Assembly: GCA_052148155.1 (NCBI GenBank)
Contig: JBKQIY010000188.1
Span: 35,471-99,470 of the forward strand
Origin: JBBQER01 sp052148155
GTDB taxonomy: Bacteria > Actinomycetota > Acidimicrobiia > IMCC26256 > PALSA-610
Length of the DNA stretch: 64,000 nucleotides
Direction: 5' to 3'
The notes beneath the pieces were generated by a model, which ran no database searches, was not told where the DNA came from, and worked only from the letters and a program-made list of their open reading frames with translations. The translations under genes were made by a program, and so were the position numbers. Shown here in pieces: positions 8,430 through 18,414 of the stretch. Positions within the stretch are counted from its first letter, which is position 1. Every line of letters begins with the position of its first letter.

Positions 8430-9020
8430 TCAGCTCGTTCGATCGAGTGCGAGGTTGAGATCGAGCACGTTGACCGTCTTTTCCCCGAGTATGCCGAACG
8501 GGCGATTATCGGTGTGGGCGCGGACCAGCGCGAGCACAAAACTGACGGAGAGCTTACGAGCCGCGGCGACCCTCGGGGCTTGAAGCGTGGCGTTCGCGAC
8601 GGAGATGTCGGGGTCGAGGCCCGAGGCGGAGGCGGTGACCGCGTCGACCGGCACGGATGCCGTCGCGGAGAGGCCGTTGAGCTTGCGATAGGAATTCACC
8701 CGCCGCGCGACGTCGCTGATCAGTTCGTTCGATGACGGGCCGAGGTTCGATCCGCCGCTGGCCATCGCGTCGTAACCAGTGCCGGCCGCCGAGGGTCGAG
8801 GCTGGAAATAGCGCGGATCGGGCGCGCCGCTCTTGAGTAGGAAGTTCTGTCCGATCAGCGACGAGCCGACGACTTTGCCGTTCTGGCTGACGTATGAGCC
8901 GTTGGCCTTGGTTTTCATGAGGCCTTGCGCGATGCCGGTCATGGCGAGGGGGTAGGCGAGACCGACGAGGACGATCATCGTCAAGGTCATGGTCAGGCCG
9001 GTGATCAGTTGGCGTCGCAT
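8430..9020 (-). CDS. kdpC: Potassium-transporting ATPase subunit C
   Basis: A 196-residue KdpC, the single-pass subunit that stabilises KdpB and raises ATP affinity in the KdpFABC potassium pump. One N-terminal membrane helix (residues 5-30, GLTMTLTMIVLVGLAYPLAM) is followed by the periplasmic domain with conserved blocks GSSLIGQNF, YFQPRPSAAG.GYD and ASGLDPDIS. A single base separates its ATG from the kdpB stop codon, so translation is coupled. KdpC is preceded by kdpFAB and followed by the kinase-less KdpD-like gene. Confidence 0.95.
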   Translation of the reverse strand: MRRQLITGLTMTLTMIVLVGLAYPLAMTGIAQGLMKTKANGSYVSQNGKVVGSSLIGQNFLLKSGAPDPRYFQPRPSAAGTGYDAMASGGSNLGPSSNELISDVARRVNSYRKLNGLSATASVPVDAVTASASGLDPDISVANATLQAPRVAAARKLSVSFVLALVRAHTDNRPFGILGEKTVNVLDLNLALDRTS

Positions 9021-9021
9021 C

Positions 9022-11115
<2,094 letters not shown>

Positions 11116-11129
11116 GGTCACGTTGGTCC

Positions 11130-12845
11130 TCAGAACTTTCCGACGAGTTGCTCGACGACGGGGCCGAGAGCGACGACCGGGAAGTACGTGAGACCGACGA
11201 CGATCACAACGACACCGGTCAACAGGGCGGCGAACAGTGGCGTGTTCGTTGGGAACGTCCCCGCCGACGGCGGCGACGGTTGTTTGCGTCCGAGCGAACC
11301 TGCGATCGCGAGCACCGGAATCATCAACATGAACCGGCCGATGAGCATCGCGAGCGCGCCCGTCACTTCGAACCAATTCGTCGCGGCGTTGAGTCCCGCG
11401 AACGCCGACCCGTTGTTGTTCGCCATCGACGTGTACGCGTAGGTCATCTCCGTGAGCCCGTGCGGGCCGGAGTTGTGGAGTGAGTTCAGCGCGGTCTTCA
11501 TCACGATCGAGATCGCGGTGAAGGTGAGGATCATCAGCGGTACGATCAGGATGTACAGCACGACCAGCTTCATCTCGGGCCCCTGAATCTTCTTGCCCAG
11601 ATACTCGGGTGTTCGCCCGACCATCAGGCCCGCGATGAACACCGCCAGCAGCGCGAACAACAACATCCCGTACAGACCCGAACCGGTGCCGCCCGGATCG
11701 ATCTCACCGAGCATGATGTTCACGAGCGGCGCCGCGCCGCCGATCGGCGTGTAACTGTCATGCATCGAATCGACCGAACCTGTCGACGTACCCGTCGTCG
11801 CCGCCGCGAAAAGTCCTGACGCGGCCGGGCCGAACCGGACCTCTTTGCCTTCCATGTTCCCGCCTGACTGGGTTGCAGTCGTCGTCTGGTTCGCGCCGAC
11901 TGCCGTCAGCTTGGGATTGCCCTTCGCTTCAAACACCATCGCGACGAGCGAGATCGCGAGCCAGAGCACGAGCATCGCACTCAGCAACGCCACGCCCTGT
12001 TTGACGTCGCCTGCCATCTTCCCGAACGTCCACGTCAGCGCGAACGGGATCGCAAGCAGCATCCAGATCTCGAGGAAGTTGGTCAGCCCGTTCGGATTCT
12101 CGAAGGGATGTGCAGAGTTCGCGTTGAATGGCCCGCCACCGTTCTCGCCGATCTCCTTGATCGCCTCCTGACTCGCGATTGGTCCACCAGGGATCGTCTG
12201 CTTCGCACCCTCGACCGTCGTCACGGTACGCGCGGCGTGGAAGTTCTGGATCGCGCCTTGGCTCACGAGTACCAAAGTGAAGACGATCGACATCGGCAAC
12301 AACACCCGGACGGTTGTCCGCACGAGGTCGACCCAGAAATTTCCGAACGTGTGCGTCCGCCGCCGCACAAGTCCTCGAATCAGCGCGACCGCAACCGCAG
12401 CACCCGCGGCCGCCGACACGAAGTTGTGCACTGCCAGGCCAGCCATCTGAGTGAGATGCGACATTGTCGTCTCACCCGCGTAGTTCTGCCAGTTCGTGTT
12501 AGTGAGGAAGCTCACGGCAGTGTTGAACGACAACAGCGAGCCGACGTCCTTCTGATGATCCGGGTTGAACGGCAAGTGGCCCTGAAGCCGAAGCTGCGCG
12601 TAGAGGACCACCACGCTCGCGAAACTGAACGCGAGCAACGAGATCGCATACGTCGTCCAGCGCTGCTCACTCGTCTCGTCGACTCCGCAGAGGCGATAGA
12701 TCAAGCGCTCGACCGGGTGGAAGACGCGATCGCCGGGCGCTTTCCCACCGCCATAGACCTTCGCCATGTACGACCCAAGCAGCGGTGTGCTGATCGCCAG
12801 CAACACCAACAGCGCGAGGACCTGCAACCAGGCGGCGCCCGACAT
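11130..12845 (-). CDS. kdpA: Potassium-transporting ATPase potassium-binding subunit A
   Basis: A 571-residue polytopic protein of the SKT/Trk superfamily that forms the K+-selective pore of the Kdp pump. Selectivity-filter-like segments are visible, including NTAVSFLTNTNWQNYAGE and ENPNGLTN, with conserved blocks VYGGGKAPGDRVFHPVERLIYR near the N-terminus and VGRTPEYLGKKIQGPEMK in the second half. Around ten membrane helices are evident. Its ATG shares one base with the kdpF stop. Full-length and intact. Confidence 0.96.
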   Translation of the reverse strand: MSGAAWLQVLALLVLLAISTPLLGSYMAKVYGGGKAPGDRVFHPVERLIYRLCGVDETSEQRWTTYAISLLAFSFASVVVLYAQLRLQGHLPFNPDHQKDVGSLLSFNTAVSFLTNTNWQNYAGETTMSHLTQMAGLAVHNFVSAAAGAAVAVALIRGLVRRRTHTFGNFWVDLVRTTVRVLLPMSIVFTLVLVSQGAIQNFHAARTVTTVEGAKQTIPGGPIASQEAIKEIGENGGGPFNANSAHPFENPNGLTNFLEIWMLLAIPFALTWTFGKMAGDVKQGVALLSAMLVLWLAISLVAMVFEAKGNPKLTAVGANQTTTATQSGGNMEGKEVRFGPAASGLFAAATTGTSTGSVDSMHDSYTPIGGAAPLVNIMLGEIDPGGTGSGLYGMLLFALLAVFIAGLMVGRTPEYLGKKIQGPEMKLVVLYILIVPLMILTFTAISIVMKTALNSLHNSGPHGLTEMTYAYTSMANNNGSAFAGLNAATNWFEVTGALAMLIGRFMLMIPVLAIAGSLGRKQPSPPSAGTFPTNTPLFAALLTGVVVIVVGLTYFPVVALGPVVEQLVGKF

Positions 12846-12937
12846 CAGAGCTTCTCCGGGAACAACAGCGCGTACACGAGGTAGGCCGCCACCAGCGCGC
12901 TGAGGGCGAGCCCGATGGCGCTCTCGATACCGGTCAC
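12845..12937 (-). CDS. kdpF: Potassium-transporting ATPase subunit F
   Basis: A 30-residue KdpF, too short for ordinary gene finders: a single membrane helix (SAIGLALSALVAAYLVYALL) ending in FPEKL, the highly typical KdpF terminus. KdpF stabilises the assembled pump. The GTG start overlaps the stop of the preceding small ORF (GTGA), and its TGA overlaps the kdpA ATG, so the start is set by coupling on both sides. Confidence 0.9.
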   Translation of the reverse strand: MTGIESAIGLALSALVAAYLVYALLFPEKL

Positions 12938-13080
12938 GCGGCCGCCTGCTGCGATCCGGTGTCCTCGATCGGCGCCTCGGCTTCGAGGTCGGGTCCGATG
13001 ATGCGCTCGCACGCGTGGACGAACACGACAGCCACGGCGAAGAAGGCGACGAGTATCGCTAGGAATAGGACGTCGGCCAA
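12934..13080 (-). CDS. Small membrane protein encoded just upstream of kdpF
   Basis: A 48-residue ORF with a TTG start: a strongly hydrophobic helix (residues 4-22, about VLFLAILVAFFAVAVVFVH), then ACERIIGPDLEAEAP and an acidic, Ala/Gln-rich tail. Its TGA overlaps the kdpF GTG and its first 22 bases overlap the end of the GAF-like gene before it. Small proteins with a single helix followed by a C/D-ERIIG-like motif are familiar upstream of kdpF in actinobacteria, which supports the call; their function is not known to me. Codon choice (GC-rich third positions) is like its neighbours. Confidence 0.6.
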   Translation of the reverse strand: MADVLFLAILVAFFAVAVVFVHACERIIGPDLEAEAPIEDTGSQQAAA

Positions 13081-13496
13081 GACGGGGCCTCTCTGTCGGC
13101 GCGTGCGCGCGGGTCTGTGATGGTCCAGCGGCGAGCGAGTTCGTCACCCACGAGCCGCGCAACCGCGATGGCGTCTTCGCGTGATTCGGGTGGCAGCGCG
13201 ACGCCGCACGTGGACACGTGAGGCACGAGCACGAACCGTCCGAGGGTCAGCGCGCCGTACCGCACTGGAAGCTCGACCCCATGCGTCGACTGCCAGCTGG
13301 TGTAGGGCCGGGTGCCGGGCTCCGCCGCGGGAATCATGATGCGGCCGGGTTCGATGCGGGGAAGCAGCGCGTCGAAAGGAAATGGCTCGAACCAGCATGC
13401 GCGCAGGCCGAGACGTGCCTTGAACTCGTCCGCAACGTCGGTGACGAGGTTTCGGGGCGAGTCCGCATGCTGGGTCGAATTCGTCGGCGGGTGCAC
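13059..13496 (-). CDS. Stand-alone GAF-like domain protein at the head of the kdp operon
   Basis: A 145-residue soluble protein, GTG start. The core (LGLRACWFEPFPFDALLPRIEP ... HGVELPVRYGALTLGRFVLVP ... DAIAVARLVGDELARRW) aligns block by block with the C-terminal domain of the DUF4118 protein at the other end of the operon (LPR, GVELPV and GRxVL are shared). It is the first gene of the run leading into kdpFABC, overlapping the following small ORF by 22 bp. A small-molecule sensor for the operon is the natural guess, but no ligand or output domain can be read. Confidence 0.65.
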   Translation of the reverse strand: MHPPTNSTQHADSPRNLVTDVADEFKARLGLRACWFEPFPFDALLPRIEPGRIMIPAAEPGTRPYTSWQSTHGVELPVRYGALTLGRFVLVPHVSTCGVALPPESREDAIAVARLVGDELARRWTITDPRARADREAPSWPTSYS

Positions 13497-13796
13497 GCCT
13501 TCTTGTACGCCCGGACGCCTCGAGAAACCCGGGCCCTCACGTTCTTTTTGCGCGGGACGCTCGAATCATCACGCACTCTTAACGGGGTGGGCCGAGGTCC
13601 GGTTCCGCCGTGATTGCGATCGCGAGCGCGTCTCATCGAACAGAGCATGCGCGGGTTCGTGCTCACGGCCGACGTCGCAAACGTGCTGCTTAAGGCCTTA
13701 TCTCCGAAGTGGAGCAAGAGAGTGAATTGCGTGGGAGGTCATGCCGGACGATAACGTATTCTTCGTCCGTTGTTCTCGAAACGAACAGGATCTTGG
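13497..13796. other. Divergent intergenic region ahead of the kdp operon
   Basis: About 300 bp between the kdp-operon head (minus) and the lysine-rich protein gene (plus). A kdp promoter must lie here. I looked for a c-di-AMP (ydaO-type) riboswitch on the minus strand, common before kdp genes, and did not find its conserved core. An AGGA precedes the plus-strand gene at 13787-13790. Confidence 0.4.
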
Positions 13797-14282
13797 ATGC
13801 CCGCCCCGAAAAAGGCTGCGAAGAAGGCCGCGCGGAAACCCGCGAAGAAGGCGACCAGAAAGGTGTCCAAGGCTGCTGGGCAACGCAAGCTCAGTCCGGC
13901 GCACAAGCGAGCATTGGCTGAGGGTCGCACGATGTCCGCGGTTGTCGATCGGTATCTGTCCGCGGTGAACACCCCCAAACGGAGGGGCCGGAAGGTGTCG
14001 AAGGCGGCGCTCCAACATCGTCTCACCGACTCGCGCGCGAGGGTCAAGTCGGCTTCGGGTGTCGACAAAGTTCTTGCCGCGCAAGAGGTTCGTGACCTCG
14101 AGGTCCGAATCGCCAACATAGAGACTGCTTCCGGAGACGACAGCAAAAGCCTCGAAACCGCGTTCGTGAAGATCGCCCGACGGTTTGGCGACAACCGGGG
14201 CATCGGATATGGCGCGTGGCGAGACGCTGGCGTTCCCGCGGTCGTGTTGAAAAAGGCCGGAGTCGCGCGCACTCGAGGCTGA
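13797..14282 (+). CDS. Lysine/alanine-rich basic protein with histone-tail-like N-terminus
   Basis: A 161-residue protein. Residues 5-25 are KAAKKAARKPAKKATRK-type repeats like those of histone H1 tails and actinobacterial HU/HupB extensions, followed by a second basic patch (KRRGRKVSK, 61-69). The remainder is a helical domain (about 70-160) ending in RRFGDNRGIGYGAWRDAGVPAVVLKKAGV, a pattern I associate with a hypothetical family of actinobacteria in which the helical region and the GIxYxxWR motif recur. DNA or RNA binding is likely from the charge; function otherwise unknown. AGGA 7 bp upstream of the ATG supports the start; a longer in-frame start at 13770 is less likely. Confidence 0.7.
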   Translation: MPAPKKAAKKAARKPAKKATRKVSKAAGQRKLSPAHKRALAEGRTMSAVVDRYLSAVNTPKRRGRKVSKAALQHRLTDSRARVKSASGVDKVLAAQEVRDLEVRIANIETASGDDSKSLETAFVKIARRFGDNRGIGYGAWRDAGVPAVVLKKAGVARTRG

Positions 14283-14804
14283 CGAACATCGCTTCGAGAC
14301 ACGCGTACGGGTCATCCGCTGCGGACGGAGCCGCGTCACCTTGCCGCGCTTCCTGACGCCGCGATCGTACTCGTCCGCGTGATGCACAACACGGTCCGCG
14401 ACGACGATCACGGCACTCGAGTCCCGCACAGTCGGTTCCGCTCGCCCGTGTCCTCGACCACGCCCTCGTTCTCGGAGGCGACGAGTGGCAACGCGTACGA
14501 GCTGCCGCGGAAGCGCCCTGCTCGCGTTCGGAGGCACCGTCGCGACGTCGCCGGCTCGGACTTCGACGCGGCGGATCTCGAACCTTTTCGCTCCACGGGG
14601 ATCACGACCACGCAGTCGGTCATCGGCGGCTGCGGCGCCGGCGACCTCGCGGGCGGGCCGGAGCGCGTCGACTGTCGGTGAGCACTCGCGAAAATGTTCT
14701 TCCTACTGCGCCTTTGGCGCGCTCATAACCTCGGTTTGAGCAATGTGGTGTACACATCTATTCGCCAGGTCGATCGTGCCCATTCAGCCACTAGTGTGCG
14801 CTCG
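14283..14804. other. Intergenic region with a possible degenerate copy of the secreted repeat
   Basis: About 520 bp with no confident gene. In the plus frame starting at 14485 there is a short block, CRGSALLAFGGTVATSP (14503-14553), that resembles the repeat start of the next gene (CPKSTSLAFGGLLANSS) with the same Cys-to-FGG spacing; the sequence then decays into Arg/Ser-rich text. It may be a relic of a paralogue. TAGTGT at 14792-14797 is the likely -10 box of the secreted-protein gene. Confidence 0.35.
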
Positions 14805-15644
14805 ATGTCCAGTCGCCCGCGCCGGTTCACCGCAGCGACTTCGGGCGCGGTCGTCATCGTGTGCGTCGCGCTCGCGACGCCCGCGATCGCGTTCGCGTCG
14901 AGGACGACGAGCGGCGTCGTCGTCCCGAAACTCGCGACTCGGTCGGTGACTACAAGCTGCCCGCGCGGCGAACACGTCTCTTTCGGGGGTGTGGTAGCCC
15001 AGTTCGTTGCCCCTCCCCACTCGGGTGCAATCGTGTTGCCGGAGGAAATGCGCCGCACAGCTTCCAACCGGTGGACGGTCACCGGTACGAGTACGTCGGA
15101 GGTCACGGGGAGTCGGCTGACGGCGGTCGCGTATTGTGACCAGGGCAGCGTGCCGTCGTCGGTCTCCAACTCGGTGTCAGTCGGAGGTTACAGGGTTGGC
15201 GCCGCCATCGCGACGTGCCCAGCCGGCACTGTCGTCGTCGGCGGGGGCTACGACTCCGACGCGTCGGCGACGCATCAGGAAATCGTGGTCCGGTTGCAGG
15301 CGTTGTCTGCGAGGCAATGGGCCGTGACGGTTCTGAACATCTCCTCCGCGGCCACGACGCTCACCGCGCTTGCGTACTGTGCACGCAGCGGCGTCGTCGC
15401 TCGCGAGTACTTCACGACGTTAAAACTGCCCTCGCACACGGGTGGAACGGCGCGCGTTACATGCCCGAAGAGCACTTCGCTCGCGTTTGGCGGCCTGCTC
15501 GCCAATTCGTCGACCTCGGGGAGCAAGACGGCGGTGATTGCACCCTTCAGCTGGACGGCGGCGTCGACGACGCAATGGGTCGTCACCGCCTACAACGCCG
15601 GCGAGGCCCCGGGAAGTCTCGACGCCTTCGCCTACTGCCGCTAA
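14805..15644 (+). CDS. Secreted protein with three Cys-Pro...Ala-Tyr-Cys repeats
   Basis: A 279-residue exported protein of unknown function. Residues 1-32 form a signal peptide (RR, then AVVIVCVALATPAIAFA). The mature part is three tandem repeats of ~60 residues, each opening with CP followed by an FGG/VGGG turn and closing with A(Y)C: Cys52-Cys111, Cys138-Cys192 and Cys220-Cys278, with a central W-x-V-T motif (Trp90, 172, 258). One disulfide per repeat and a beta-rich fold are likely. ATG 14805 is supported by TAGTGT 7 nt upstream (leaderless); the longer open frame from 14694 would spoil the signal peptide. A cell-surface or binding role is only inferred. Confidence 0.75.
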   Translation: MSSRPRRFTAATSGAVVIVCVALATPAIAFASRTTSGVVVPKLATRSVTTSCPRGEHVSFGGVVAQFVAPPHSGAIVLPEEMRRTASNRWTVTGTSTSEVTGSRLTAVAYCDQGSVPSSVSNSVSVGGYRVGAAIATCPAGTVVVGGGYDSDASATHQEIVVRLQALSARQWAVTVLNISSAATTLTALAYCARSGVVAREYFTTLKLPSHTGGTARVTCPKSTSLAFGGLLANSSTSGSKTAVIAPFSWTAASTTQWVVTAYNAGEAPGSLDAFAYCR

Positions 15645-15659
15645 GTCCCGCCGGACCGG

Positions 15660-16265
15660 TTAATCGCGTTTTCGCGCGTCGAGCTGCGACGATCGGTTGT
15701 CCAATGCGGCGCGTACAGCCTCGGACGCGGTTCGACCTGCTGTGCGGACGTGTGTGTGATCGCGTGTCGCGCGCGCCAGGATGAAGGCACCCTCGAGCAA
15801 GCAGAACAGTGATACAGCGAGGTTGCTTGCCTGCGTCTTGGTCAGACCGAGCTCTCGGAAGCGGCCCGCAAGGTTGGAGAGCCAGGCCTCGAACACGTCG
15901 GCGGTCGCTTGGCGCAACGGCTCACTCGTGTTCGCGACCTCGAGGGCGACGGTCGCGATCGGACACGCGTCGACGTAGTCGGTGACGAGCAGGGTGTCGG
16001 CCGCACCCTCGAAGAATCTCCTGGTCGCGGTTACCGGGTCCCCGGCAGGTTCGTAAAAGAGGTCGATGAGCTGTCCGTACAGCGCGCCCGACCATCGGAT
16101 TGTCTCGGCGCCAAGCTCTTCCTTCCCGTTCGGGAAGAAGTGGTACATCGATCCGAATGGTGCGCCGGCCGACTCCACGATCTGTTTCACGCCTGTGCCG
16201 ACATATCCCTGCCGGCCGAACAGCGCCGCGCTCGCCGATATCAGCCGATCTCTGGTCGTCGACAC
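15660..16265 (-). CDS. TetR-family transcriptional repressor (YxaF/LmrA type)
   Basis: A 201-residue TetR-family regulator. The N-terminal helix-turn-helix domain is RDRLISASAALFGRQGYVGTGVKQIVESAGAPFGSMYHFFPNGKEEL, with the 'G.GVKxI...GAPxGSxYHxFPxGKEEL' signature of the LmrA/YxaF subgroup. The C-terminal ligand-binding domain has the DACPIATVALE motif of that subgroup. It is transcribed away from an alpha/beta-hydrolase gene, and two 16-bp near-palindromes lie between them. GTG 16265 is preceded by TACACT with 7 nt spacing, so the mRNA may be leaderless. Probable role: repress itself and the hydrolase, releasing on binding an unknown small molecule. Confidence 0.92.
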   Translation of the reverse strand: MSTTRDRLISASAALFGRQGYVGTGVKQIVESAGAPFGSMYHFFPNGKEELGAETIRWSGALYGQLIDLFYEPAGDPVTATRRFFEGAADTLLVTDYVDACPIATVALEVANTSEPLRQATADVFEAWLSNLAGRFRELGLTKTQASNLAVSLFCLLEGAFILARATRDHTHVRTAGRTASEAVRAALDNRSSQLDARKRD

Positions 16266-16296
16266 GACCGGCAGTGTACCGGCAGATCCGCCCGAC

Positions 16297-16312
16297 TAGC
16301 GCGATCGCTCTA
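16297..16312. promoter_or_regulatory. Candidate TetR operator 1
   Basis: TAGCGCGATCGCTCTA is a near-perfect 16-bp palindrome in the divergent promoter region. Its right half (GATCGCTCTAGTC) is repeated 23 bp further on in operator 2. Length and outer TAG...CTA arms resemble operators of YxaF/LmrA-type repressors. Confidence 0.55.
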
Positions 16313-16319
16313 GTCATCG

Positions 16320-16335
16320 TAGAGTGATCGCTCTA
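16320..16335. promoter_or_regulatory. Candidate TetR operator 2
   Basis: TAGAGTGATCGCTCTA, a 16-bp near-palindrome (one mismatched pair), starts 23 bp after operator 1, so the two lie about two helical turns apart on the same face. TAGAGT within it could also be the -10 of the hydrolase gene, so binding would occlude the promoter. Confidence 0.6.
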
Positions 16336-16385
16336 GTCCAGTGTTCGTTGGGGAGGCGGCGGACCCCGCCGCGGGAGGCCGACTC

Positions 16386-17243
16386 GTGAAATCCGTGCAG
16401 TTGTCGAGCGGGGTCGTCGAGTACGAAGACAGTGGCCGAGGCCCCGTCATCGTGCTCGTCGGCGGGTTACTCATGGATGCGACCCTCTGGCGCGACGTCG
16501 TTGCGCGACTGGTTCCGACCTTTCGATGCGTGGTCCCCGTGCTGCCGCTTGGCGGGCACCGACGATCGATGAGTCCTGACGCGGACCTTTCCCTGCATGG
16601 CATCGCCGAACTGCTTGCCGAGTTCATCGAGCGGCTCGATCTCCGTCACGTCACGCTGGTCGCGAATGACTGGGGCGGACCACAAATCACCGCGGTGCGA
16701 CACCCCGAACGTCTCGCCGCGCTCGTGTTGCTCCCCGAAGAGGCATTCGACAACATTCCACCAGGCCTTCCGGGAGCCGTCGCCGGTTTCGCGGGACGTG
16801 TGCCGGGCGGGATCCTTCCTGTCGCACAAGCGTTACGCATGCCTGTCATGCGCCGACTTCCGTTCACGTTCGGATGGATGGCCAAGCGTCCGATTCCCGC
16901 TGATGTCGTCGCGAGCTGGATCGTGGGTATCCGCACCGACCGGCGTGTACGCCGAGATGTCGCAAAATACGTACGGACGAGCGACTACACGGGGCTCGAG
17001 GCCGCGGCTGGCGAGCTCGCGCGCTTCGATCGTCCGACGCTCGTGCTTTGGGCTTCGCAGGACCGAGTCATGCCACCCGTGCACGGACGACGCTTGAGCG
17101 AAATCATCCCAGGCGCGCAGCACGTCGAGATCGACGACTCGTACACGCTGATGCCACTCGATCGTCCCGATGCAGTCGCGAACCAGATCGCGGCGTTCGT
17201 CACCGGAGTCCGCCAACGATCGGACGCCAACGACAGCGATTGA
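16386..17243 (+). CDS. Alpha/beta-fold hydrolase, dehalogenase-like nucleophile elbow
   Basis: A 285-residue alpha/beta-hydrolase. The nucleophile elbow reads VANDWGGPQ, so the nucleophile would be Asp, as in haloalkane and fluoroacetate dehalogenases, and the strand before it (RHVTLVANDW) fits. A later SQDRVMPPVHG carries the usual acid position. At the place of the catalytic His, normally followed by ...P, the sequence is DDSYTLMPLDRP with no His; this variant is recurrent in a set of actinobacterial relatives as I recall. GTG 16386 is preceded by GGGAGG 7 bp upstream; an earlier GTG at 16341 lacks one. Divergent from the TetR gene and probably controlled by it. Substrate unknown. Confidence 0.85.
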   Translation: MKSVQLSSGVVEYEDSGRGPVIVLVGGLLMDATLWRDVVARLVPTFRCVVPVLPLGGHRRSMSPDADLSLHGIAELLAEFIERLDLRHVTLVANDWGGPQITAVRHPERLAALVLLPEEAFDNIPPGLPGAVAGFAGRVPGGILPVAQALRMPVMRRLPFTFGWMAKRPIPADVVASWIVGIRTDRRVRRDVAKYVRTSDYTGLEAAAGELARFDRPTLVLWASQDRVMPPVHGRRLSEIIPGAQHVEIDDSYTLMPLDRPDAVANQIAAFVTGVRQRSDANDSD

Positions 17244-17473
17244 AACGGGTACCGGGGCCCGGCGGGGCTCGGTGAGGTGCGGGTTCCCGGTCCGGTCCGG
17301 TTTGCTGTTGTCGTTGCGAGCACACGCGAACCGTGCTGCCCTCGATGGTGCACTGCCCGACACGCTCATGTGGACGTGGTCGAACCGGGATCTAGTGCCG
17401 CGACCGGCAACGTTCGCCCGGTCCCGGTGGTTCTCGTGGCGCACCACCACGCCCTGATGGAAGGCTGAGTCGC

Positions 17474-18022
17474 ATGCACGCAGTCGATCTCGTCTTCGCT
17501 ATCGGGTGGGCAGCGTTCTGGATCTACTGGCTCGTAGCCGCCTTCTCCATGAAGAGGGGGCGCTTGGCTTGGTCTCGCGAGTTGCGTATCAGGGCGGTGA
17601 TCCTCGTCCTAGTGATCCTCTTGGTTCGCTTAGGGGCCTTCCGAGGTCACGGCCTCAACTCGGATCCATGGCGCGCTGGCCTTGGGCTCATTTTCTTCGC
17701 TGTCGGCTTGGGGTTCGCCATCTGGGCCCGCGTACACATCGGGCGGAACTGGGGCCTGCCAATGTCGCAAAAGAACGAACCCGAGTTGGTGACCAGCGGC
17801 CCCTACCGCCTGGTCCGCCACCCCATTTACTCTGGCGTACTGCTCGCGGGCGTCGGCACTGCGGTGGCGCTGAGCTGGCAGTGGCTAATCGCCCTGGCCT
17901 TGGCCGGGCTGTACTTCGTCTACAGCGCGACTGTCGAGGAGCGCAACCTGACCACGCAGTTCCCCGACACCTACCCCGCCTATCGGCGTTCGTCCAAGAT
18001 GCTCGTCCCCTTCATCTTCTAA
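17474..18022 (+). CDS. Isoprenylcysteine carboxyl methyltransferase-like membrane protein
   Basis: A 182-residue integral membrane protein of the ICMT/PEMT family, with about five hydrophobic segments. The S-adenosylmethionine-binding signature is visible as LVTSGPYRLVRHPIYSG (near residues 112-128) and the C-terminal ...EERNLTTQFPDTYPAYRRSSKMLVPF contains the conserved EE pair. Bacterial members methylate membrane-associated substrates that are mostly unknown. GGAAGG lies 12 bp before the ATG. It follows the hydrolase gene after 230 bp, too far to assume an operon. Confidence 0.85.
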   Translation: MHAVDLVFAIGWAAFWIYWLVAAFSMKRGRLAWSRELRIRAVILVLVILLVRLGAFRGHGLNSDPWRAGLGLIFFAVGLGFAIWARVHIGRNWGLPMSQKNEPELVTSGPYRLVRHPIYSGVLLAGVGTAVALSWQWLIALALAGLYFVYSATVEERNLTTQFPDTYPAYRRSSKMLVPFIF

Positions 18023-18414
18023 GCAGACTCGTCCGAGGAGCGCGTAACAATCCGTCTCGCGCCTCGACCGACCAGTCGAGAGGCTTGGCCGACGCCGACC
18101 GAATCGGCGATCCGCACCCCCTTTTTGGCTGCTCGATGGGTGACAATCAACCAGCGCAAACCTTTCCGGTCTCGGCACTAGACCCGACCACGCGTCCGTA
18201 CCCTTGGTGCGCGCAGACGATCAAAACCGCCGCGATCATCGGCGGACGCTGCGGACGCGGCGTGTGGTCTGGAACCTCGACGAGGTGAGGACGAGGTGTC
18301 GCCGCGCGAGTTTAAGGATTCGACGAGAAAACATCGTCACGCGAACCCTTGGTGCCCGGCGAGACTTCCAGGGTTCTCGACCGCTCGACACTCGCAGCCT
18401 GAGATCGGTCTGTC
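18023..18414. other. Intergenic region between convergent genes, nothing recognised
   Basis: About 390 bp between the methyltransferase-like gene and the minus-strand lipoprotein gene. Open frames crossing it run into the lipoprotein gene antisense and have Arg-rich, unprotein-like composition. No convincing terminator hairpin was found. Confidence 0.4.

Noticed and set aside
13497..13796. Possible c-di-AMP riboswitch upstream of the kdp operon
   Set aside because: Looked for the conserved ydaO-type core on the minus strand and could not find it; only a GC-rich hairpin is visible.
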